Shown piece after piece: positions 37,720-45,866 of a stretch of 64,000 bases of DNA. The stretch is from Mycobacterium sp. 852013-50091_SCH5140682. Its GTDB lineage: Bacteria; Actinomycetota; Actinomycetes; Mycobacteriales; Mycobacteriaceae. The translations under genes were made by a program, and so were the position numbers. The notes below the pieces were generated by a model. It made no database searches and was not told the DNA's origin. It was given only the letters and a program-made list of their open reading frames with translations. The DNA lies in contig NZ_LZTB01000044.1 in assembly GCF_001665685.1 (NCBI RefSeq), forward strand, positions 1 to 64,000. The letters are read 5' to 3'. Numbering within the stretch: the first letter of the stretch is position 1; each line of letters begins with the position of its first letter.

Positions 37720-39159
37720 GCGCGGCTGCGGCGTGCCCGGGAACGCGGCGATGACTTCGCTGACGTCTGTGCACGTCTCCAAGTTCAGGATTTGTGTTGC
37801 GAGGCGGTCGATTTCGGACGGCGTCGCGCCGAGCCCCATCTGTAGGCAGTCCGAGAACTTGGCGACCGCTTCGTCCTCGGTCATCGGTTGCTCCGGGCTA
37901 CCCTCCATGAACTCCAGGAAGCGTTCGATGCGCCGACCGTCCCGGCAGAGGATGCTCACCCGGGTCGGTGACATGGCGCCGGGCGCTATCGCATCGTCGA
38001 CCACCACGCGCGTGCGCGCCGCCAGGGCACTTACGACGGGATCCGTGATCTGCGGCCGCTGGAAGGTGGTCACATCGACCCGGCCGTGGATGAGCGCCGT
38101 CGCAAAGCAATAGCAGGCGCTGAACTGGGCGTGGATCGTCGAGTCCCGGGCGACGTCGTAGGGTTCGCCGACGATCTTGGTGTTCACCTCGCTCATGCCG
38201 ATGGCAACATTCTCGATGTCCGCCGGGCCCAAGCCTTCTCGGCGCAGCGCCTGGCCGATGGCGATCGAGTTGTGGGTGCAGCGACAGCAGGGATAGGGCT
38301 TCATGCTGTGTGACATGACCTCCCACCGCCGGCCCAGATCCTGTAAGAGAGCGTCAGGCAGGACATCGCCGGCCTCGTACAGCCGGAAGAGGCCCGCATC
38401 TCCCTCGAGGAACCGGGTCGGTCCGGTCAACCCCGCTGCGGCGAGATACGCCGCGGCCGTGCCGTTGCGTGAAGCGAAGCCCGCTCCGAGTCGCTTGGCC
38501 AGCACGCCGTCGTTCAGCGCCTGCCGGGTGCCCGAGGCCTGATGAAAGGCAAGCCCGACGGCGTCGGAGAACGTGCCGGCGCGCAGGTCCAGCACCCGCG
38601 CGGCCGCCGCCGCGGCGCCGAGCGCGCCCATGACGGTGGTCGGATGCCAGCCGCGGGACATGCTGTGGGGCGCGGTGAGTCCGAGTCGCGCCTGCAGCTC
38701 CACGCCCGTAGCGAGTGCTGCGATGAAGTCGCGGCCGCTGACACCGCCCCGCGCCTCTGCAGCGGCCATCACCGCGGGCAGGATGACGGCGTAGGCGTGT
38801 ACGCGGCCGGGATCGTGATTGTCGTCGAAATCCAGCGCGTGCGCCGCTGCGCCGTTGGCGAGCGCGGCCGTCGGCGGTGCTACGCGGCCCTTGCCGAGCA
38901 GCACCGTCGAGGGGCCCGCACCCTCCCAGCCCAGTAGGAGACGGTTCACCTCCGGGATGCCGGGGGCTTCGGCGGCGGCAGCGATCACGCCCAGGGTGTC
39001 GAGCACGAACAGCTTGATTCGTTGCACCACCGGCGCGGGGAGATGCGAATAACGCCAATTCTCGTACGCGGCCATGACCTCGCGGCTGAACCCGTCGGCG
39101 GGCGCATATTGTCCGGTCGCCGGCTGCACTGGAAGGCCGGTTGTGATCGCTGTGTTCAT
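37717..39159 (-). CDS. MmgE/PrpD family protein
   Basis: A 480-residue MmgE/PrpD protein. VVQRIKLFVLDTLGVIAAAAEAPGIPEV, LANGAAAHALDFDDNHDPGRVHAYAVILPAVMAAAEA and GWHPTTVMGALGAAAAAARVL are the typical blocks; FQASG-like FHQASGTRQALNDGVLAKRLGAGFASRNG and YPCCRCTHNSIAIGQAL follow. The family includes 2-methylcitrate dehydratase, cis-aconitate decarboxylase and iminodisuccinate epimerase, so it acts on a di- or tricarboxylic acid. The prp genes for propionate are not adjacent, which argues against methylcitrate. It follows the MFS gene by 19 bp and shares its transcript. ATG 39159 follows an AGGAGAG. Confidence 0.85.
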   Translation of the reverse strand: MNTAITTGLPVQPATGQYAPADGFSREVMAAYENWRYSHLPAPVVQRIKLFVLDTLGVIAAAAEAPGIPEVNRLLLGWEGAGPSTVLLGKGRVAPPTAALANGAAAHALDFDDNHDPGRVHAYAVILPAVMAAAEARGGVSGRDFIAALATGVELQARLGLTAPHSMSRGWHPTTVMGALGAAAAAARVLDLRAGTFSDAVGLAFHQASGTRQALNDGVLAKRLGAGFASRNGTAAAYLAAAGLTGPTRFLEGDAGLFRLYEAGDVLPDALLQDLGRRWEVMSHSMKPYPCCRCTHNSIAIGQALRREGLGPADIENVAIGMSEVNTKIVGEPYDVARDSTIHAQFSACYCFATALIHGRVDVTTFQRPQITDPVVSALAARTRVVVDDAIAPGAMSPTRVSILCRDGRRIERFLEFMEGSPEQPMTEDEAVAKFSDCLQMGLGATPSEIDRLATQILNLETCTDVSEVIAAFPGTPQPR

Positions 39160-39178
39160 CGTGGATGCTCTCCTGGAA

Positions 39179-40402
39179 TCAGTTGCGGGGTAAGAAGAAT
39201 GCGGCGACAACCACCGCGATACCGGCGAGAATGAGCACCGTCAGCGCCACGCCGGGCCAACCTGCCGACGTCAACGCGATGCCGCCGAACCAGCCGACGA
39301 TGCTCGATCCCGCGTAGTAGAAGAGGTTGTAGAGCGACGAGGCCTGGGCCTTGCCGGCGGTGGCCCCGCGACCGGCCCACCCGGTGGCGACCGCGTGAGC
39401 GCCGAAGAATCCGACGGTGGCGACCACCAGGCCGATCAGTATCAGAAACAGGTTGGCGCACAACGTGATCAGTACTCCGGTGATCATGATGGCGATCGAT
39501 GTCAGGAGCACTGCCTTGCGGCCGAACCGGGTGGCGAGGGCACCCGCGAGGGTCGATGCTCCGGTGCCCGCCAGGTAGGCGAAGAAGATCAGGCTGACCA
39601 CTGTTCCCGGCAGGTGATAGGGCGCTGCGGTCAGCCGGAAGGCCAGGAAGTTGTAGATGGCCACGAATCCGCCCATGAGGAGAAATCCCTGGGCGAACAA
39701 CGTCAGCTGGCGTGGTGAGCGCAGATTGACCAGCAGGCGGTGGGTCAGCGTGCCCTCTGGATTGGCGCCGAGGCCACGGGCCGGCATGAAACCGCGTGAC
39801 TGCGGCGCGAGTTTGACGAAGCCCGCGGCCGCGGCCGCGCACAGGACGGCAACGGTGATCATGCCGATGCGCCACGTCGCGACGTCGGTGATCGGGCCGG
39901 CGACGACCCGGCCCAGCAGCCCGCCGATGCTGGTCCCGGACACAAAGGTCCCTGCCGCCCGCGCCGCGTGCTCGGCGGCGATTTCTTCGGTGAGGTAGGC
40001 GATCGCGATGGCGGGCACCCCGGCGAGCAGGAGTCCCTGCAGCAGCCGTCCGGCCAGCAACAGGTGAAGGCTGGGTGCGCACGGCGTGAGGACACCGAGC
40101 ACGCTCGACGTCACGACCGATACCGACATCGCTTTCACCCGGCCGACGCGGTCGGCGATCACCGACCAGGGGATCACTCCGACGGCCAGGCCGATCGTGC
40201 AGGCCGACACCATCAGTGCCGCGCTGGCCGCTCCGATGCCCAGGTCGGTCGCAATCTGCGGCAGCACGCCCTGCGGCGAGTACAGCTGGGCAAACGTTGC
40301 GATCCCCGCGCAGAACAATGCCCCCAGCAGGCGGCGGTACTCGGCCGACCCCCGGCGGTGCCCGACCCAAGGTTGTGTGCGGCTCTGGGAGATGGTGTTC
40401 AT
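39179..40402 (-). CDS. MFS transporter (YnfM/CynX-like) of the PrpD operon
   Basis: A 407-residue, 12-helix MFS protein. ALFCAGIATFAQLYSPQGVLPQIATDLG starts the first helix, PWSVIADRVGRVKAMSVSV is motif A and GRLLQGLLLAGVPAIAIAYLTEEI follows helix 4. It resembles YnfM/arabinose-efflux-type permeases. The likely cargo is the organic acid or its adduct handled by the PrpD and ATP-grasp enzymes; direction cannot be read from sequence. ATG 40402 is used. The promoter (copy B) lies at 40431-40526 and is a duplicate of the one before the ATP-grasp gene. Confidence 0.85.
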   Translation of the reverse strand: MNTISQSRTQPWVGHRRGSAEYRRLLGALFCAGIATFAQLYSPQGVLPQIATDLGIGAASAALMVSACTIGLAVGVIPWSVIADRVGRVKAMSVSVVTSSVLGVLTPCAPSLHLLLAGRLLQGLLLAGVPAIAIAYLTEEIAAEHAARAAGTFVSGTSIGGLLGRVVAGPITDVATWRIGMITVAVLCAAAAAGFVKLAPQSRGFMPARGLGANPEGTLTHRLLVNLRSPRQLTLFAQGFLLMGGFVAIYNFLAFRLTAAPYHLPGTVVSLIFFAYLAGTGASTLAGALATRFGRKAVLLTSIAIMITGVLITLCANLFLILIGLVVATVGFFGAHAVATGWAGRGATAGKAQASSLYNLFYYAGSSIVGWFGGIALTSAGWPGVALTVLILAGIAVVVAAFFLPRN

Positions 40403-40430
40403 GACCACGCCTTCAGTCGAGATGACATCG

Positions 40431-40526
40431 ATTGCGGCGAAGTTATGTCTCCGGCGGCACGCCTGGCGCGCTTGTGTGCGCAACCCGCGCAATGCGCGAA
40501 TTACGGGCTTTTGCGCATTTCGCTCA
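40431..40526 (-). promoter_or_regulatory. Duplicated promoter/operator element, copy B (MFS-PrpD operon)
   Basis: Counterpart of copy A. On the minus strand the -10 is TAACTT (40440-40445) and the imperfect palindrome TTGTGTGCGCAA (40472-40483) is centred 35 bp upstream of the -10 centre, the same distance as in copy A. Further TGCGCA-type half-sites lie next to it (near 40487 and 40511). The conserved spacing implies one shared activator. Confidence 0.7.
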
Positions 40527-40601
40527 CCGAAGCCGGGTGCCCTGGCCGCGGCCGGTGGCAACGCGGAGTTGATCCTTTGCGGTTACGCGCTAGATTGAGT
40601 C

Positions 40602-41471
40602 GTGTTTTCTCGCCGCATACGTAGCCCCTGGACGGGCAGTGCGCGGTCAAGTGGTCGCTGGGTCGGGCTTGGCGCTGCTGCACTGTTGACGGCCGGCGTC
40701 TCGCTGGTCACCGCAAACCTGCCGGTGGCGTCCGCCACCGACTGTGCCGACGCCGAGGTCATCTTCGCGCGCGGTACCGATGAGCCTGCCGGTCTCGGCC
40801 GGGTCGGTGACGCACTCGTCGATTCGCTGCGCAAGCAGACCGGCCTGAACATCGCGACGTACGCGGTGAACTACAAGGCCAGCAAGCTGCAGCTACACGG
40901 TGGTGACGGCGCCAAGGACGCGATCTCGCACCTCAAGTCCACGGTGTCGTCCTGCCCGGACACCCAGATCGTCCTGGGCGGCTACTCGCAGGGCGCGAGC
41001 GTGATGGACATCGTGGCAGGCGTTCCTGTGGGCGGCATCAACTGGGGTGATCCGCTACCTGCCGAGTACGCGAAGAACGTCGCGGCAGTCGCCACCTTCG
41101 GTGATGTGGCCACCCGCACAGACCAGGCACTGCCGACCCATAGCGCATTGCTCGGTGCCAAGGCGATCGACCTGTGTAATCCCAGCGACCCGATCTGTCA
41201 CCCAGGCCCCGGCAACGCCTGGAGCGGACACACCGAGGGCTACGTCCCGCTGTACACCGACCAGGCTGCGGCGTTCGTCGCCGACAAGCTGCTGGGCGGG
41301 TCCCGGCAGTCGTTGCCCGGGTATGGCCCGCTGCCGGGATACGGCCCTGACACCTCGGTGCACGGCCCGCAACCGGGGTACGGCGGCGTGCAGGCGCCCG
41401 GCTCTGACGCGTCGACGTCGGGGCCCGCTTCGCCGCCGCCCGATCTGAGTTGGGTCTCGGCGGTCCGCTGA
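40602..41471 (+). CDS. Secreted cutinase-family esterase
   Basis: A 289-residue secreted serine hydrolase. A signal peptide of about 45 residues ends VASA before [21 protein letters not shown], the usual mature cutinase start. The nucleophile is in [12 protein letters not shown], and [13 protein letters not shown] and WSGHTEGY carry the Asp and His. After the catalytic domain a ~50-residue Pro/Gly tail has repeated PGYGP units. Mycobacterial cutinase-like proteins are lipases, phospholipases or esterases of cell-wall lipids. The start is GTG 40602; TAGATT at 40591-40596 is a possible -10, only 5 bases away. Confidence 0.9.
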   Translation: MFSRRIRSPWTGSARSSGRWVGLGAAALLTAGVSLVTANLPVASATDCADAEVIFARGTDEPAGLGRVGDALVDSLRKQTGLNIATYAVNYKASKLQLHGGDGAKDAISHLKSTVSSCPDTQIVLGGYSQGASVMDIVAGVPVGGINWGDPLPAEYAKNVAAVATFGDVATRTDQALPTHSALLGAKAIDLCNPSDPICHPGPGNAWSGHTEGYVPLYTDQAAAFVADKLLGGSRQSLPGYGPLPGYGPDTSVHGPQPGYGGVQAPGSDASTSGPASPPPDLSWVSAVR

Positions 41472-41473
41472 CC

Positions 41474-42331
41474 TCAGATCCGGGTCGCGGCAAGCGATGC
41501 GAGTAACTGGAGTTTTTCTGCCGACGGCGAACCGGGCTCTGCGGTGTAGATGATGAGCACGTGTCCCGGCTCGGCGGTGATCGCGAGTTCTTCGTAGGCC
41601 AAAGCCAATTCGCCCACATCGGGGTGCTGGAACCGTTTCGTTCCGGCGCCGTGGGTGCGGACATCGTGCGTGCCCCAGAGGCGGCGGAACGTCTCGCTCT
41701 GAGTGGACAGTTCGCCGACGAGGTCCTGCAGGCCGCGGTCGTGCGGATCGCGGCCGGCTTCGGCGCGCATGATCGACACACACATGTGGGCGAATAGCTC
41801 CCAATCGGGATAGAAGTCCCGTGCGGCCGGGTCGAGGAACTGGAAGCGCGCGAGGTTGGGGACACGACCCCCGTCGCCGATGAGCGGGGAGTAGAAGATC
41901 CGCCCGAGTGCATTGGTGGCCACCAGATCCTGCTGTTGATTGCGGACGAAGGCCACACCGTCGGTGATGGCTTCCAGCGCCCACTGCAGGCTGGGACGGC
42001 ACGCGCCCGGCTTGCTCGCCCGACGGCGGGACCGGCCGGAGGTCGGGATGCCGTCGGCCGCGCGGGCAAGGTCGAACAGGTGGGCGCGCTCGGTGTCGTC
42101 GAGCCGCAGCGCCTGGGCGATCGCTTCCAACACCGACGATGACGCGCCGGCAATGCCACCGCGTTCCAGCTTGGCGTAGTACTCGATGCTCACCCCGGCC
42201 AGGGCGGCGACCTCACCGCGGCGCAGCCCCGGCACACGCCGCTGGCCGACGTCGGGCAGGCCGACATCGGCGGGGGACAGTTTCGCTCGGCGAGAGGTCA
42301 GGAACTCGCGCACCTCGGCCTTGTTGTTCAC
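41474..42331 (-). CDS. XRE-family regulator with MmyB-like ligand domain
   Basis: A 285-residue regulator. The HTH is RVPGLRRGEVAALAGVSIEYYAKLERG, the C-terminal two thirds is the MmyB/MLTR-like domain (LQWALEAITDGVAFVRNQQQDLVATNALGRIFYSP, FYPDWELFAHMCVSIMRAEAGRDPHDRGLQDLVGELS). Such proteins usually control a divergent oxidoreductase or exporter. Here the divergent Bcr/CflA gene starts 126 bp away, and the broken dehydrogenases further on may once have been targets. The start is GTG 42331. It is convergent with the cutinase gene, 2 bp apart. Confidence 0.85.
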   Translation of the reverse strand: MNNKAEVREFLTSRRAKLSPADVGLPDVGQRRVPGLRRGEVAALAGVSIEYYAKLERGGIAGASSSVLEAIAQALRLDDTERAHLFDLARAADGIPTSGRSRRRASKPGACRPSLQWALEAITDGVAFVRNQQQDLVATNALGRIFYSPLIGDGGRVPNLARFQFLDPAARDFYPDWELFAHMCVSIMRAEAGRDPHDRGLQDLVGELSTQSETFRRLWGTHDVRTHGAGTKRFQHPDVGELALAYEELAITAEPGHVLIIYTAEPGSPSAEKLQLLASLAATRI

Positions 42332-42457
42332 CGATTCGACGCTACCGCTGAACCGCGACGCCAGGGGTGCCCTGCGAGTACACCTCACGACAGAGACTTC
42401 TTCACCGGTTTCCGGGGCGGTTGCATGGATCTCGATATCGACATCGAGAGGACCCCG

Positions 42458-43702
42458 ATGACCCCGACCACCGACCAGTCGCGCGATACCCGCCGGCGCG
42501 CGCCGATGGCGTTGAGCGCCGCCGTGTTGAGCACGATCGTGCTGATCACCGCGATCGCCCCGTTGGCCACGGATATGTATGTGCCGGCGTTCCCGTTGGT
42601 AGGTCGGGATCTGGGGGCGTCCGCGACGCAGGTGCAGTTGACGTTGACGACGTTCTTCGTCGGCATGGCTCTGGGTCAGCTGGTCGGTGGGCCGGCGTCC
42701 GATCGGATCGGCCGTCGGATGCCACTTCTGGTGTCGCTGGCCGTATTGGCCGTCGCATCGGCGGTATGCGCTTTCAGCCCGACCATCGCGGTCATGATGC
42801 TGGCGCGAATGGTGCAGGGCTTCGGCGGGGGATGGGCCATGGTGATCGCCCGTTCGATCGTCGTCGATCTGACCCGTGGCGCTGAGCTGGTGCGGGCGAT
42901 GAACATGGTGGCGGGCGTGTCGGGGATCGCGCCCATCGTCGGCCCGCTGCTCGGCGGGGTGATCCTGCAGTTCTCCCACTGGCGGGTGTCGCTCTGGGTG
43001 GTGGCCGCGCTGGCCGCGCTGATGTTCCTCGCGGTGGCGGTCGGCGTGGCTGAGACGCTGCCCGTCGACAAGCGCCACGGCGGCGGGCTCAGCCACATCG
43101 CGGGGACGACGAAAGCGGTTCTGCGCCACCGCTCGTTCGTCGGCTACCTGCTGGTGTTCGGCTCCTCGATGGGCATGATCTTCGCCTACGTCGCCACGTC
43201 GGCGTTCGTGCTGCAATCGATGAACGGGTTGTCGCCGATGGTGTACTCGGTCGACTTCGCGTTCAACGCCGTGGGATTGACCGTCGCCACCTTGGCTGCC
43301 GCTCGGCTGGCCAATCGGGTGTCCACCCGCAAGGTGGTCGCCGCCGGTCTGGTGGCCAGCGCCCTCGCGGGCGTGGTGCTGCTGGTCGGTGCGATCTGGT
43401 TCGGCATGCCGCTGCCGGTGGCACTGGGTGGGTTTTTCATCCTGATGACCGCCCAGGGCCTGGTCGGCCCCAACGCCGGCGCGCTGGCCTCCGATGCCGT
43501 GCCGGAGCACCCGGGCACCGGTTCGGCGCTGCTGGGGTTCCTGCAGTGGTGCATGGCCGGTGCCATCGCACCACTGGCCGGTCTGGGCGGTACCGAAACC
43601 GCGGTGCCGATGGCGGCCATCGTAGCGGTCCTCGCGGTGCTGTCCGTGGTCGCGCTGCGGATACTCACTCGGACGAAACATGAACATTCTGAACAACATT
43701 GA
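42458..43702 (+). CDS. Bcr/CflA-type MFS drug exporter
   Basis: A 414-residue, 12-helix DHA1 transporter. ITAIAPLATDMYVPAFPLVGRDLGAS is the Bcr/CflA helix-1 signature, LVGGPASDRIGRRMPLL motif A and GRHL-like RMVQGFGGGWAMVIARSIVVDL follows; GVSGIAPIVGPLLGGVI is motif C. Expected to expel hydrophobic drugs or metabolites with protons. ATG 42458 has GAGAGGA five bases before it and is preferred over ATG 42425. Divergent from the XRE/MmyB regulator. Confidence 0.88.
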   Translation: MTPTTDQSRDTRRRAPMALSAAVLSTIVLITAIAPLATDMYVPAFPLVGRDLGASATQVQLTLTTFFVGMALGQLVGGPASDRIGRRMPLLVSLAVLAVASAVCAFSPTIAVMMLARMVQGFGGGWAMVIARSIVVDLTRGAELVRAMNMVAGVSGIAPIVGPLLGGVILQFSHWRVSLWVVAALAALMFLAVAVGVAETLPVDKRHGGGLSHIAGTTKAVLRHRSFVGYLLVFGSSMGMIFAYVATSAFVLQSMNGLSPMVYSVDFAFNAVGLTVATLAAARLANRVSTRKVVAAGLVASALAGVVLLVGAIWFGMPLPVALGGFFILMTAQGLVGPNAGALASDAVPEHPGTGSALLGFLQWCMAGAIAPLAGLGGTETAVPMAAIVAVLAVLSVVALRILTRTKHEHSEQH

Positions 43703-43713
43703 GAGGAACCACC

Positions 43714-43888
43714 ATGCGTGGAGTCATCATGTACGCCCCTGGAGACGTCCGTGTCGAGGATCGACCGGACCCAACGATCGGGCAACCCACCGACGCCATC
43801 ATCCGAGTCACCGCCGTTGCAGGACGCCGCGGCGGGATATCGGGCCATGGATGAACGGCGCGCCACCAAGGTGCTGCTCACCCTCTGA
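43714..43888 (+). pseudogene. Remnant of a zinc-dependent alcohol dehydrogenase with an internal deletion
   Basis: The first 34 codons from ATG 43714 read MRGVIMYAPGDVRVEDRPDP and on to IIRVTA, the exact N-terminus of medium-chain Zn alcohol dehydrogenases, with GAGAGGAACC as Shine-Dalgarno region. From about 43818 the DNA instead encodes, one frame over, a C-terminus containing AAGYRAMDERRATKVLLTL and stop, which is how such enzymes end. So some 300 residues are deleted and the frame is lost. No function is expected. It follows the exporter gene by 11 bp. Confidence 0.8.
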
Positions 43889-43913
43889 CACAACGCCATC
43901 GAAGGAAGCCGAT

Positions 43914-45047
43914 ATGACGCAGACTCCAGACCCGCGCCTGAGCAGGCGCGGCATGATGCGGCTCGCCGGGCTCGGTGCGGCCGCCGCCGGCCTGCTCGGT
44001 GCGGCCGCTTGCTCGAATGCCGACGGCGGTACCGCCGCGGCGCCCCCGAGCGGCTCGGCGGCCCTGCCGCGACCCGACGCCGACCTGCCGCCGGGCGACA
44101 CGTCCAAGGGCGCCGACAACTTCTTCGTCAGCGCACACGTCACCGCCGACCACGTCACCTTCGGCAACCAGTTCGGCCAGCGGCTGTCGGCAAACCTGTT
44201 CGTGCCCAAGGACATGAACCGGGCGGATCGCCACCCGGCTTTGGTGGTGAGCCATCCGATGGGTGCGGTCAAGGAACAGTCGGCGAACCTGTACGCGCAG
44301 AAGATCGCCGAGCACGGTTTCGTCACCCTCGCTGTCGACCTGCCCTACTGGGGCGACAGTGAAGGAGAACTGCGCAACCTCGTCGCCCCGGACAACTACG
44401 CCGAATCCTTCAGCGCCGGAGTCGATTACCTGCGTACCCTGAACTACGTCGACCGGGAGCGGATCGGTGCCCTGGGCATCTGCGGCAGCGGCAGCTACGT
44501 CATCAGCGCCGCCAAGATCGACCCGCGCATCAAGGCCGTCGCCACCGTCAGCATGTACGACATGGGCGCGGCGAACCGCTTCGGTCTGCGGCGTGCCGTG
44601 ACCCTCGAGCAGCGCCGCGAGGTGCTGGCCAGGGCTGCCGCGCAGCGCGACGTCGAGTTCGCCGGTGGCCGCACCGAATTCACCGGCGGTACCCCCGAAC
44701 ACCTCACCGAGCAGTCCAGCGCGGTGGACCGGGAGTTCTTCGACTTCTACCGCACCGCGCGCGGACACCGCTCCAACACCACCACGCATCCGACCCTCAC
44801 CAGCAATGTGCGGTTCCTGAACTACTTCCCGTTCAACGAGATCGAGACCATCTCGCCACGTCCGATGATGTTCGTCGCAGGCGATCAGGCGCATTCTCTG
44901 GAATTCAGTCAGGACGCCTACCGGCTCGCCGGCGAACCCAAGGAGCTCGTCCTGGTTCCCGGTGCCGGACATGTGGACCTGTACGACCGGGTCGAGCTGA
45001 TCCCGTTCGATCGCCTGACCGGGTTCTACGCCCGGCACCTGTCCTGA
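43914..45047 (+). CDS. Exported alpha/beta hydrolase (dienelactone hydrolase-like)
   Basis: A 377-residue hydrolase. The N-terminus has a twin-arginine signal, SRRGMMRLAGLGAAAAGLLGAAACS, whose end also resembles a lipobox around Cys33. Then a Gly/Ala/Pro linker and the alpha/beta-hydrolase domain: PALVVSHPMGAVKEQS, LGICGSGSYVISAAK with Ser in a GxSG-type elbow (Cys-Gly-Ser-Gly), PMMFVAGDQAHS and VPGAGHVDLYD with the Asp and His. ATG 43914 follows GAAGGAAG. Flanked on both sides by broken oxidoreductase genes. Substrate unknown. Confidence 0.8.
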   Translation: MTQTPDPRLSRRGMMRLAGLGAAAAGLLGAAACSNADGGTAAAPPSGSAALPRPDADLPPGDTSKGADNFFVSAHVTADHVTFGNQFGQRLSANLFVPKDMNRADRHPALVVSHPMGAVKEQSANLYAQKIAEHGFVTLAVDLPYWGDSEGELRNLVAPDNYAESFSAGVDYLRTLNYVDRERIGALGICGSGSYVISAAKIDPRIKAVATVSMYDMGAANRFGLRRAVTLEQRREVLARAAAQRDVEFAGGRTEFTGGTPEHLTEQSSAVDREFFDFYRTARGHRSNTTTHPTLTSNVRFLNYFPFNEIETISPRPMMFVAGDQAHSLEFSQDAYRLAGEPKELVLVPGAGHVDLYDRVELIPFDRLTGFYARHLS

Positions 45048-45081
45048 CGAGCGGCCACAACGAGACGAGGAGCGTTCCCGA

Positions 45082-45195
45082 ATGGACTATGCACATCTAG
45101 GCCGGTCGGGCCTGTTGGTGAGCCGAATCGGGCTGGGCACCATGAATTTCGGTGATGTGACCGACGAAGGCGCCAGCTTCGAGATCATGGACACC
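45082..45195 (+). pseudogene. N-terminal remnant of an aldo/keto reductase
   Basis: The first ~38 codons, starting MDYAHLGRSGLLVSRIGLGT and running to FEIMDTA, match the start of aldo/keto reductases. A GAGGAG Shine-Dalgarno sequence lies nine bases upstream. The rest of the reductase is missing; the reading frame continues without a stop into a lipoprotein. The catalytic Tyr/Lys/Asp/His residues are all lost, so the enzyme is dead. Confidence 0.75.
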
Positions 45196-45792
45196 GCCGT
45201 GCTGGTCACGAAGGTGAAACGCCGACTCGCCCTTTCATACGCGACCGAAAAGACTGCTGTACCACTGCGTCTAATCGGTGTCACGGGATGTGCCCTCGCG
45301 CTCGCCCTGTCTGGGTGCACAGACGATTCCAAACGGGACGCGGTCCGGCCCAGCTCTGAGACATCGCCGCTTTCAACATCACCCGGTGCGGAGACGACCA
45401 ATGAGACGAACCACCAGGAGGACGCCGTGACAGGAACAGTCGTGCATTTCACCGCCGGATCGACCGTTGTGAAGGTGACGATCCACGAGGACACGCCCAC
45501 AGCGAGGGATTTCGTGTCGATGCTGCCCATGACGCTCACCTTTGAGGACTTCAATGGAATGGAGAAGATCGCCTATCCTCCGCGGGCTTTCGACACCACC
45601 GACGACCCCGGTATGACGCCCAAGGTCGGAGACCTGTTCTCCTACATCCCCTGGGGCAATCTCGGGTTCTTCTACGACACTGGTTCGCTCGGCTTTTCCA
45701 GGCAGCTCGTCCGGATCGGCTCCACCGACGACCTCGACGCCATTCGGCAGCTCGATGGCCGCGAGGTCAGCATCGCTGTCGCGCCCCGTTGA
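45082..45792 (+). CDS. Cyclophilin-like-fold lipoprotein, fused in frame to a reductase fragment
   Basis: The whole frame is 236 residues. Residues 1-38 are the reductase remnant. From about residue 45 (possible own start GTG 45214, MKRRLALS) comes a lipoprotein signal, LRLIGVTGCALALALSGC with lipobox LSGC, a Ser/Thr linker, and a domain like bacterial cyclophilin-like folds: GTVVHFTAGSTVVKVTIHEDTPTARDF, MLPMTLTFEDFNGMEKIAYPP, DLFSYIPWGNLGFFYD. Function of that family is unclear. With the GTG start it would be exported and lipidated; with the ATG start the buried signal would be at residue ~62. Which start is used is open. Confidence 0.65.
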   Translation: MDYAHLGRSGLLVSRIGLGTMNFGDVTDEGASFEIMDTAVLVTKVKRRLALSYATEKTAVPLRLIGVTGCALALALSGCTDDSKRDAVRPSSETSPLSTSPGAETTNETNHQEDAVTGTVVHFTAGSTVVKVTIHEDTPTARDFVSMLPMTLTFEDFNGMEKIAYPPRAFDTTDDPGMTPKVGDLFSYIPWGNLGFFYDTGSLGFSRQLVRIGSTDDLDAIRQLDGREVSIAVAPR

Positions 45793-45866
45793 CGCAGTTG
45801 GCTAGTCGAGACGTGACGTCCCTGCGATGATGGGTAATCGGTCCTGCCTGCAACGCAACGGGGGAG

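Noticed and set aside
42332..43699. Long N-terminal extension of the XRE/MmyB regulator
   Set aside because: It is antisense to the Bcr/CflA exporter; the HTH begins soon after GTG 42331.
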